Below are positions 34,941 through 45,272 of a stretch of DNA of 64,000 nt, piece by piece. Position 1 is the stretch's first letter; every line of letters begins with the position of its first letter. Below the pieces are notes generated by a model. That model was not told the DNA's origin and did not search any database. It saw only the letters and a list, made by a program, of their open reading frames with translations. Both the position numbers and the translations under genes were made by a program. The DNA comes from Henckelia pumila. Taxonomy: Eukaryota > Streptophyta > Magnoliopsida > Lamiales > Gesneriaceae. Location: the NCBI RefSeq assembly GCF_033568475.1, contig NW_027331831.1:6076001-6140000 (forward strand). The letters are read 5' to 3'.

Positions 34941-36749
34941 ACACCTACCGTGCTCAATCTTTGTGTACACCATGAGGTGTCACTCATCTATTGGATGTGA
35001 TGAATTATACATCCAATGATTGAGTGCCATATAAATGGTGTGCAGCATAAAAAAACTATATATATATGAGTCACTATATCAATGAAAGGCACATAGTTTG
35101 AACAACATGTCAGTTGAATGTAAGACAAAAACCAATCACGGAACATACTAATCAAGTGCCCGTAATTTAATTTATCACAACATATGCAAACATACAAATA
35201 TACCATATCAAACAATTTTATGCAACTGTAAAAATCATTTGGGTTTTGGAAATGTTACCTCAATTGTTTGACATTGCAGATCTTCGCCAAGAACGTCAAC
35301 CAAGAGTCCTCCACTTCTTAGAGCACGGATAGCCTTGCCCCGAAGATGATGCAAAGGATGCCTAATTCCAATCACAACCCTAGAAATACCTGCCTAAATA
35401 TGCATAAACAGAAGTGAGTTTGGATTATTAAAATTAACAGTAAAAACACCGTCAAGTCTAGCAAGTCAATTAAAAAATACAATGACAAATCTAAGGTTAG
35501 CGAGAATAAGGGAAAACAGCGAGCATATTTCACACTTCAAGGGATTATAAAACAATGCAACATTAAATGGAATAAGGGAACGCAAGCTAGCATATCTCGC
35601 ACTTCATGCTACAACTTATAGAGACCCATTATAGAAATAAGGACTGGAGAAGGTTCCAGGATCATCTGGGTATGAAAGAAATCAATTTTTCCATGACAGC
35701 CAAACTTACCATCTGCTGCCATGCAAGCAAACTTGCACTGCTAAAAATAATTGGCAACAAACATAATTTTCATGTAATTGCATTTCAAAACATTGATTAG
35801 CATTCAAAGCTTTCTCAATAATATAAAATCATACCAAGGTAGCCACAACATGTGGCAGTTACTAGGAGCCAGGAGGCACCATGCACCCAAACTAAGTACT
35901 TTTGTTTTGTGGCCAACCAATAGTTTCATAAACGAAAAAGTCCACTAGCGGTAGTTAGTTTTAGTCTAATAGTAGATGTCACTGGACAAGGCATTTGTTG
36001 TCTTAATTCCAATGGAGTTTAAAGCTGCAGGATGATAAGTCCAGTATAGAGCAAGAACCTAAATCCGAAACTATGCAAGCAAAGGTCGCACCTTGGTTAT
36101 AGGCGTGATGATCCCCACAAACGATTAAAATTGATTTAAGTATATAGTGGCAATTCTAATGGAGTGTCTCAATCTCCGAAAAAAAATGATTTTTTAACAA
36201 ATTCATATTCAAAGATTGCAAACACTACCTAAAAAATCTTAAGCGAGAAACACCCGAGCAAGAGAATTATTGGAAATTAACACAAGTCGAGGTCAGAGCA
36301 CAAGATTCACGAGCACAATATACAACATAGAAATTGCTGGATGGCTAGCTATTCACCTGGATTAGAGCAGAGACCGCAGTTTGGTCCCCAAGGCAGTGAC
36401 TTGGCTCCAAGTTGAGATAAGCGGTGGCGCCATGGCAGCGATCGCCAGAAGCCTGCAACGCCTGCACTTCTGGTGGGGTGGTTCCCTGCGCATATAAATA
36501 TCCCTCGCCCACAACTCTATCTTCTTCAGCACCGACAGTGGCTATAACGCAGCCGAAGTTGGGATGCGGGGCCGTAAAGCCTGCGGATTTGTCAGCCAAA
36601 TGGGCCGCACGCTTGATGCAGGTGGCATCGAAGGCAAGCGAAGAAGAAGAAGAAGAAGAAGAAGAAGAAGAAGAAGCCCGGCAGATAAGGGAAGAAGGGA
36701 GATTAGATGGTCCTAGTGCCACTGCCACTGCCACCGCTGCGTAAACCAT
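30915..36749 (-). CDS. PYRR: Riboflavin biosynthesis reductase PYRR, plastid form with NADAR domain
   Basis: Nine exons (36749-36357, 35393-35259, 34274-34175, 34038-33913, 33826-33513, 32821-32702, 32414-32169, 32088-31963, 31205-30915) splice in frame to 616 residues. A Ser-rich N-terminus (poly-Ser 26-37) fits a plastid transit peptide. A deaminase-like domain (about 43-160) lacks the zinc ligands: PPE at 92-94 replaces the usual HAE, and EPS at 115-117 replaces EPC. The reductase domain follows (about 195-400; KYAMTLDGKIA, VGGNTVRQDNPRLT). A C-terminal NADAR/COG3236 domain has YGAFSNFS at 447-454 and WQSVEHYYQ ending at 478. In plants PYRR reduces the deaminated pyrimidine intermediate using NADPH, while a separate PYRD deaminates. 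The NADAR part is known to hydrolyse early pathway intermediates. Order, length and degenerate deaminase all match the family. Introns hold several transposon remnants. Confidence 0.94.
31356..31394. repeat. (AATCTC)n microsatellite in a PYRR intron
   Basis: About 6.5 perfect hexamer units lie in the last intron. Confidence 0.9.
34457..34900. mobile_element. Partial hAT-type element in PYRR intron 2
   Basis: The left terminus AGAGTCGTCAATTTAGGG resembles the end of the 2139-2676 element. It is followed by similar GC-rich GGGTCGTTGGGTT / GGCCCGTTTGGG words (34470-34600) and then AT-rich DNA. A short open frame (about 34790-34886, YEDTVDIKRTLSDESLEIL) could be a transposase relic, but I do not recognise it. 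No right terminus or target duplication was found, so the end is approximate. Confidence 0.5.
34907..34936. repeat. (AT)n microsatellite
   Basis: About 15 AT units lie in PYRR intron 2, between the hAT relic and a foldback element. Confidence 0.9.
34963..35046. repeat. Small foldback (MITE-like) in PYRR intron 2
   Basis: Left-arm words TGTACACCAT, GTGTCACTCATC and ATTGGATGT recur inverted on the right as ACATCCAAT, GATTGAGTGCC and ATGGTGTGCAGCA. The spacer is about 7 bp. There is no clear target duplication. The structure could transcribe as a hairpin within the intron. Confidence 0.6.
36641..36676. repeat. (GAA)n microsatellite coding poly-Ser in PYRR exon 1
   Basis: About 11-12 triplets encode the Ser run of the transit peptide (residues 26-37) on the minus strand. 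The run length may vary between individuals without harming the mature enzyme. Confidence 0.85.
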
Positions 36750-37547
36750 TTCAAGATTTGCCCAGCAGCAACTATGATTTTTGATAGATTTTCATTCATT
36801 ATTGTATCTGATTCCTCATTTCCGACCAGAAGATTTTACACACGAAAAAGATCAAATCATCGGAGCACTTCAATTCAATCAACTGATTTGAGAGGAAAAA
36901 GGATTCAAGATTTTTGAGCGGACAGGATTTGCTTTGTGTAAGATAGAGACTCAAGGCTAATTAGCCCATGCAAACATTAGTGAAGCCCATTAATATTTGA
37001 GCCCATAAAACAACATAAGCCCAGCACATCAGATAGAATAAAAGATCCGATTATAAGAAATTCAGAAAGATTATTGCTATTGAAGTCCGACAGCTACTTG
37101 ACAGTTTTTATGGTTCAACAATTTTTCATGTTAGCGGATCGACGAATGAGATTACATATTCTGAAGTTTAAAACTTTCTTAGTATTCGATTCAATTTGAT
37201 TCATTTATATTGAATTTTTTTATTAATTTAATATATTAAATATATATTCATGAATAAAGATCCGCGAAATGTAAGATCATCTTAGAAAATATCTACTCTA
37301 AAATTATGTTTTTAAACTTCCAATACTTATTTTGTATCAAAAATTCATTTCTTCAAAATATAATATAAAAGCCAAATTATCAAAAAAAAAATTATTTTTT
37401 TAACTTCAAATATGTGATTTTAAAAAAACATTCACTGCTGTCGTGTAGAAAAAGTTGAAAAAAATAATCATTTCAAATATAGACAGTTAACCTATCCACT
37501 TTTATGATAAGAATTAAAACAAACTGGTATTAACACAATGAATCAAT
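36750..37547. other. PYRR promoter region and AT-rich spacer
   Basis: No gene was seen. The first ~150 bases are the PYRR leader. AT-rich DNA then continues to the Copia insertion. Confidence 0.5.
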
Positions 37548-37552
37548 GATTG

Positions 37553-37834
37553 TGTTGTGAAAAAGTAAAAATTTACGGTAAAAAGTAAAAACTCAAAAAC
37601 TCAAAATTTATCAAATTCTACACTTTATAAAATTTTTCTCTCTTCACAATTGTGTTTTTCTACACAAATGGAGAGACCTATTTATAGATCTCAATTGGAG
37701 ATTAGTCAACAATTAATACATCATTAATTACATCATCACACACTAATTTTCAATATTTTACAACTCAATTTTCAACTTTCAACCTTCAACATTCAACAAT
37801 AAATAATAATATATATTTATATATATTTTCAACA
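37553..37834 (-). repeat. 3' LTR of the Copia element
   Basis: In element orientation the 282-bp LTR runs from TGTTGAAAATAT to TTTTCACAACA. It matches 43773-44054 almost perfectly. Confidence 0.95.
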
Positions 37835-40800
37835 CTCTCCCTTGTGATGATGATCATGATAGAATGACTATCTCCATTACGTGTTGTATACTGCCTCGTT
37901 AAAAACCTTACTAGGAAAAACCCATTGGGACAAAAACCATAGTAAGGAAAAAAGAGTGCAGCCACGTAAACTCCACCTGATGTCAACATGAATGATTCTT
38001 CACATATTTCGTAGATTGCGCATCCCAATATTATAAATGTGTTTTCTGAATATCGCCGTGGAAAGTGCCTTTGTGAAGAGATCGGATGAGTTCTCACTTG
38101 ATTGAATGTAACAGATATCAATATCTTTATTCTTCTCCAACTCTTGAGTGTATGCAAAGAATTTAGGAGGAATATGTTTAGTTCTGTCACTTTTGATGTA
38201 TCCTTCTTTCATTTGGGCAACACATGCGGCATTATCTTCATACAGTGTGATTGGATTCTTGTCCACTGATAATCCGCAAGAAGTTTGGATATGCCGAGTC
38301 ATTGATTTAAGCCAGACACATTCACGGCTTGCTTCATGTAGTGCAATAATCTCGGCATGATTTGATGAAGTTGTAACAAGTGTTTGTTTCTGTGATCGCC
38401 AAGAGATTGCAGTGCCTCCACGAGTAAATACATATCCGGTTTGGGAACGTGCCTTATGTGGATCAGATAAGTATCCAGCATCAGCATAACCAATTATTCT
38501 CTGATTTGTATCTTTTGGATACAAAAGTCCCAAATCCGTCGTTCCTCGTAAATAACGGAATATATGTTTAATTCCGTTCCAGTGCCTCTTCGTTGGACAT
38601 GAACTGAATCTTGCCAATAAATTTACTGCAAAAGATATGTCTGGTCTAGTGCAATTTGCAAGATACATAAGGGCACCAATGACACTTAGATATGGTACTT
38701 CAGGACCAAGAACAACTTCATCATCTTCACATGGACGAAATGGATCCTTTTCTATATTCAATGATCTGACAACCATTGGAGTACTTAAAGGATTTGATTG
38801 ATCCATATTGAAACGTTTAAGGACCTTCTCTGTATAATTAGACTGGTGAACAAAAATTCCACATTCTTTTTGTTCAATTTGTAAACCAAGACAATACTTG
38901 GTTTTTCCAAGGTCTTTCATTTCAAATTCTTCCTTCAAGTATAACATCACTTCTTGAATTTCTTTATTCGTTCCAATGATGTTTAAATCATCAACATATA
39001 CAGCAATAATCACGCATCCCGATGTTGTTTTCTTGATGAAAACACAAGGGAATATTGGATCATTTACATATCCCTTTTTCATCAAGTGTTCACTTAGCCG
39101 ATTATACCACATTCGGTCGGATTGCTTTAACCCATACAATGATCTTTGTAATTTCACAGAATAAAATTCTCTGGGTTCTGAACTTTGTGCTTCTAGCATC
39201 TTAAATCCTTCAGGGATTTTCATGTATATATCACTATCAAGTGATCCGTATAAATAAGCTGTAACAACATCCATTAGACGCATGTCCAAGTTTTCAGACA
39301 CTGCTAAACTGATCAAATACCGAAACGTAATTGCATCCATAACAGGAGAATATGTTTCTTCATAATCAATTCCAGGTCTTTGAGAAAAACCTTGTGCAAC
39401 AAGTCGAGCTTTATATCTCACTATTTCATTTTTCTCATTTTTCTTTCGAATAAAAACCCATTTGTACCCAACAGGTTTAACACCTTTAGGTGTAAGGACT
39501 ATAGGTCCAAAAATACTACGTTTATTTAGCGAATTTAATTCAACCTGGATGGCATCTTTCCATTTTGACCAATCCTTTCGAGTTTTGCATTCACCAAAAG
39601 ATTTTGGTTCATTATCTTCATTTACGATGTCACATGCCACATTGTACGAAAATATCTCATCAATATCTTGTACATTCTTTCGGTTCCATATTTTTCCAGT
39701 ATTAATATAATTGATAGAGATTTCATGATTCTCGTCAGTTTGTGGTTCTGACAAAATATTTTCATCATCGTGTGTTTCTTCTGGAACACCATTTTCTATT
39801 TTCTGATCATCATTTTTCTCTATGTATTTTCTTTTCCGAGGATTTTTATCCTTTGAACCGATTGGCCTTCCACGCTTCAGGCGTTTTATGACATCATGAA
39901 TGTCTTCATTTTGTTTCTTTGGAATTTCAACTCGAGCAGGGGCATTTACAGCAGGTATATATGATTTTGTTACCCCTTTTGTGTCTGCAAATGCATCTGG
40001 CATTTGATTTGCTATTCTTTGCAAATGCACAATTTGCTGTACATCTTTATCACATTGTTTAGTTCTAGGATCCAAATGTAATAATGATGGTACATACCAT
40101 GTGATTTCTTTTTCGATGTGTTTCTTTTCTCCCCCTAACATTGGGAAGTTATTTTCATCAAAATGACAATCAGCAAACCGTGCTGTAAACACATCGCCTG
40201 TCTGAGCCTCAAGATATCTAATGATTGATGGACTATCATAGCCGATATAAATACCATTCTTTCTTTGAGGTCCCATTTTTGTTCTTTGAGGTGGTGCAAT
40301 AGGCACATACACCATACATCCAAAAATTCTCAAATGAGAAATATCTGGTTCTTTGCCAAATACAAGCTGCAATGGGGAGTGTTTATGATATGCACTTGGC
40401 CTGATGCGAATCAATGCAGCAGCATGTAAAATTGCATGTCCCCATATAGAAATAGGGAGTTTCGTTCTCATAATCATTGGTCTAGCAATCAACTGCAGAC
40501 GTTTAATCAATGATTCAGCTAATCCATTTTGTGTATGAACATGAGCTACAGGATGTTCAACAGTAATTCCCATCGACATACAATAGTCGTTAAAAGTCTA
40601 GGAAGTAAATTCTCCAGCATTATCAAGTCTTATTTTCTTGATCGTATATTCGGGAAATTGATTCCGCAATTTTATTATTTGAGCCATCAATTTTGCAAAT
40701 GCCACATTCCGAGTGGACAATAAACATACATGTGACCATCTGCTAGAGGCATCGATCAATACCATAAAGTATCGAAATGGTCCACATGGTGGATGAATTG

Positions 40801-43089
40801 GCCCACAAATATCACCTTGAATACGTTCAAGAAATATGGGTGATTCCTTTTGGATTTTAGCTGGTGATGGTCTTATAATAAGTTTCCCCAGAGAACATGC
40901 TTTACACTGAAACTTATTATTCTGAAAGATCTTCTGGTCTTTCAGTGGATGACCACTTGTATTTTCTATAATCCTTCGCATCATTATTGAACCAGGATGT
41001 CCCAATCGATCATGCCAATTTGTTAGTATTGAAGAATTTCCAATAACCATATTTGATTCGATTGGACTTATATGTGTATAATGCAATCCAGTAGGGAGCA
41101 TTGATAATTTCTCAACTACATATTTCTTTCCTGATTTATATGTAGTAAGACACATATATTTCTCATTTCCTTCGGTTATTGTTTCCGTATCATAACCATG
41201 AGAATATATATCATTAAAACTCAACAAATTTCTTTGTGATCGTGGTGAATATAAAGCACTATTTATAAAAAATTTTGTACCATTAGGTAACAAAAATTGT
41301 GCTTTGCCACATCCTTCAATCAAGTCTACAGGACCTGATATTGTATTCACCATTGTTTTTGTTGGTTTTAATTCCAAGAAATATTTTTCATTTCTGAGGA
41401 TAGTGTGCGTTGTACCACTATCTGGTATGCAAACTTCCAGTGCATTATTTCCATCTTTGATCATAGCATTTTCCATAATGATCTTCAAAAACAATATGCA
41501 ATAAAATCAATTAAGAAAGATACATGCAAATTATAATATGTTATAATTTAATTGCAGAATAAAACAATACATGCAAAATATAATATGTTTTACAATATAA
41601 AAATTACATTGTTACATTCTTTTCCCACCAGTACATTTAATCAATATCTTCGAAATCATTCAAAAAGTAGGCAGCATCTAAATTCATTGAACCACTTGCA
41701 TGGTCAATATTTTCAGTAAAATTGGTCTCTTTTTCTTTCCCCTTTATTGAATCTTTATAGAGCTTACACAGATGCTCAGGGGCTCGACAAGTTCTTGACC
41801 AATGTCCTGGAGTGCCACATCTATAACAAACACTCTCAGTTCTTTTTGGATGATTTTTATTTTCACCCGTATTATCATGCTGCCTCTTTTGTGGGTGGTT
41901 CGTGACGTTCCTTTGAGATGAGTTATTGAAATAACTATCTCTTTTATTTTCAAATCCACGGCCTCGACCACGACCGCGATCATTTCTACGCCCACGTCCA
42001 CGCCCACGTCCTCGTCCACGACCTCGACCAAAATCTTGTCTATATCTTTGATTTTGGTTTTCATTTTTACTTACGACATTTGCTTCAGGAAATGCCGTTG
42101 AACCAGTAGGTCTGGACTGATGATTTCTCATGAGCAATTCATTATTCTTTTCCGCCACGAGTAAACATGCGATGAGTTCTGAGTATCTTGAAAATCCACG
42201 CACTCTATATTGCTGTTGTAGAGTTATATTTGATGCGTGGAATGTGGAAAATGTCTTTTCAAGCATTTCCATCTCAGTAATATTATGCCCACAAAATTTC
42301 AGCTGTGAGACAATTCGATACATCGCAGAATTATAATCACTCACCTTTTTAAAATCTTGGAATCTTAAAGTATTCCATTCATCTCGTGCGGTCGGAAGTA
42401 TAACTTCCCGTATATGCTCAAAACGTTCTTTTAACCCTTTCCACAAAATCATTGGGTCTTTTTCGGTCAAATATTCACATTTCAACCCCTCATCAAGATA
42501 TGTAAAAATATCATCGCTTTTGCTTTATCTTGTGAGGATGATATGTTATTTTCTTTGATAGTTTCGTTAAGACCCAATGACTCGAGATGCATTTCTACAT
42601 CGAGGGTCCATGGCATATAATTCTTTCCGGTTATATCAAGTGCAATGAATTCGAGTTTCGCCAAGTTCGACATGGTGGTACTAGAAAATAACAATGCATT
42701 TTATTAGTTAATTTCCATAAATATGACAATACAAAATAATGGAAGAACGTAAATTACAAGTGCGTATACAAATAGAGAAAAAATATGTGTTGGAAAATCG
42801 CTGGTGAGTAAAAGACTCGTGAGCATGATGATCATAGTCGTTATGAAAAATATCCTTATAAATGTCATCATCTCCATCTTCGAAAAAACCGAGGATAAAA
42901 TATTTTGAGAGAAAGAATGAATTTGGTGTGATTGAAAATGAGTTTGAGTGAACATATTTATAGGGCAAAAACTAGCCGTTTTGTTACCGTTTGTGACCGT
43001 TGGGGGTAAAGAAAAAATTGAGTATGTGTTGAATAAAAATTCGTGATAATCATGTAATGCATATAATGATAATCATAATTAAATAATTA

Positions 43090-43510
43090 TGTATATCATA
43101 TCACATTATTATAAGGTCAGTGTCGTAGACAGCCTCTTATATAATGTTGTGAAATTATACCAATATAGTTAGTATAAAGTCAGGTATAGTATATCATATC
43201 ACATTATTATAAGATCGGTGTCGTAGACAACCTTTTATATAATAACATGAGATTATACAAATATGGTTAGTATATAAATACACAATAATATATATCATAT
43301 CACGTTATTATAAGGTCAGTGTCATAGACAACCTTTTATATAATAACATGAGATTATACAAATATGGTTAGTATATAAATACACAATAATATATATCATA
43401 TCACGTTATTATAAGGTCAGTGTCATAGACAACCTTTTATATAATAACATGAAATTATATATTAATATAGTTAATATATATATACATAATAAATATATAT
43501 CACGTTATTG
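43090..43510 (-). repeat. ~100-bp tandem repeats in the Copia leader
   Basis: Four near-identical units and a partial fifth begin at about 43092, 43190, 43291, 43392 and 43493. Each carries TATATCATATCAC, TTATTATAAGGTCAGTGTC and TAGACAACCTTTTATATAAT. They lie between the 5' LTR and gag. Confidence 0.85.
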
Positions 43511-43772
43511 TTTAAAAACCTTAGAGGCTTTTATACTTGTCGTATCCCTTACCGGGAGTGTGGGATGTCGTCTTAACATCCTCCCAGGATTTATAACAAG
43601 TTTTGAAAAAAACTTATTTTTTCATAACATGATATTATATATTAATATATACACAATAAAAATATATAAACAGTAAAATAAAAATTCTTACTTGTTGAAT
43701 ATTTTTGACTTCTTCTTGTATTTTGGAGCATCGGAAAATATAGAGAACCTTCGAGCGATCGTGCTGATAACG

Positions 43773-44054
43773 TGTTGTGAAAAAGTAAAAATTTACGGTA
43801 AAAAGTAAAAACTCAAAAACTCAAAATTTATCAAATTCTACACTTTATAAAATTTTTCTCTCTTCACAATTGTGTTTTTCTACACAAATGGAGAGACCTA
43901 TTTATAGATCTCAATTGGAGATTAGTCAAAAATTAATACATCATTAATTACATCATCACACACTAATTTTCAATATTTTACAACTCAATTTTCAACTTTC
44001 AACCTTCAACATTCAACAATAAATAATAATATATATTTATATATATTTTCAACA
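43773..44054 (-). repeat. 5' LTR of the Copia element
   Basis: This is the upstream partner LTR in element orientation, nearly identical to 37553-37834. It contains the promoter side of the element. Confidence 0.95.
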
Positions 44055-44194
44055 GATTGAAATTATTCTTTCAACTCCAAACATTTTAATTTATAACATT
44101 TAAACATTGCATGTGCAAAAACACATGCAGAAAAAGTTTTGAAAAAAACATTTCATATATACACATTTGCAAAACACGGAACATGTATGTATAG

Positions 44195-44580
44195 GTACCG
44201 TTTAGTAGGTATGATGAGATAAATAATACATAGATAAGTAATATAATGTAATAAATAATAAATAAAAAATGATAATTAATATAGTATTTGATTTGATTGA
44301 TAGATTATAGTTTATTTAATTTGATTGATTAAATTTTATATAAACATGATAAATTACCATTTTGTCTTTTTAACGATAAATTAAATATGAATAATATTAT
44401 TTATAAGAGATAATATAGTAATTTAAATTCAATGATTTGATTGATGTAAGATAAATAATTAATGATTTGATTGATATAAAATAAATAATTAGTAGATGAA
44501 TAAATAATATGACAAAAAAACGCAAGATTAAATAAGATAAGTTATACATAGATTAATAATATAGGCTACCAAACGATAGC
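44195..44580. mobile_element. MITE-like inverted-repeat element
   Basis: The left end, GTACCGTTTAGTAGGTATGA, and the right end (read on the other strand), GCTATCGTTTGGTAGCCTAT, are imperfect inverted repeats. They enclose AT-rich DNA full of TTTGATTGAT words. No target duplication was recognised, so the exact borders and superfamily are open. Confidence 0.5.
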
Positions 44581-44659
44581 AAAATATTGCACTTGGCATG
44601 CTATAATTTTAACTTCAAATATTTGAATTTATGTCATATCTAATTGGCATTTAAATATG

Positions 44660-44930
44660 TGCATCTCGCATGTGCGAAACGTGCAACATCTGTGCATTAC
44701 ACGTACGAAACATCTCGTATGCTTTGAACATTATAATTTTAACAGCAATTTTCTTTTTAATATATCATATCCAATTAATTCTACGTGTATTACATGCGCA
44801 ATTTAAGTGCATTACATGCGCAGTGTCAGTGTGCATTACATGTGCAAAATATGTGCATTACAATTTACAGGTGCAATGTTTGTACGTTGGCTGTGCGAAA
44901 CATCCCGCATGCTTTGCTTTTAATAATTTT
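44660..44930. repeat. Degenerate repeat cluster with TGCATTACA and TGTGCGAAAC words
   Basis: TGCATTACA or a one-base variant occurs five times in about 200 bp. A longer unit, TGTGCGAAAC...CATCTCGCATGCTTTG-like, appears near both ends. There is no coding signal. Confidence 0.55.
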
Positions 44931-45272
44931 AAGTTTTAACATCGAATATTTTCATCTATGTATAATCTAATTAGCAATTTCTTTACCTTTAATGCCCAAT
45001 AGGTACCATAATATAAATTAAACAAAGCACATGTGCTAGTTTCATATCTTAAATCTACAATCATGAGTATTGATTACCAGCTTGCTAAAATTTGCCTCTA
45101 AATCTATTTAAAAGGGAAGGGAATGGGAGCAAGGATTATATATGTTGCATTTTAAAGACTCATAGGAGTTCCATAATTCCACTTTTCTTATTTCCAAGAT
45201 TCAACATCAAGTTTTTCAGCTCAAACATCTATTTACATCTCTAACACATGCTGATCGAGCTGTTCCTACACT

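Larger units (their letters stand above)
37553..44054 (-). mobile_element. Young, nearly whole Ty1/Copia LTR retrotransposon
   Basis: The element is about 6.5 kb, reading on the minus strand. Two 282-bp LTRs are almost identical and a 5-bp target duplication, GATTG, flanks the element (37548-37552 and 44055-44059). The 5' LTR is followed by a primer-binding-type sequence with TATCAGCACGA. A purine tract, AAGGGAGAG, precedes the 3' LTR. Parts in element order are a repeat-bearing leader, gag with an RG-rich stretch and a CCHC knuckle (CYRCGTPGHWSRTC), then protease (DSGTTHTI), integrase, reverse transcriptase (YVDDLNIIG) and RNase H, in Copia order. It looks almost whole with a very small number of breaks (about two). 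The near-identical LTRs mean a recent insertion. Confidence 0.95.
44060..45272. other. Spacer with MITE and GTGCATTACA-type repeats
   Basis: No gene was seen apart from the 3' UTR of the downstream protease gene near 45.2 kb. It includes the inverted-repeat element at 44195-44580 and the repeat cluster at 44660-44930. Confidence 0.5.

Noticed and set aside
36424-36744. A plus-strand open frame with a poly-Glu run.
   Set aside because: It is the antisense shadow of the Ser-rich PYRR exon 1.
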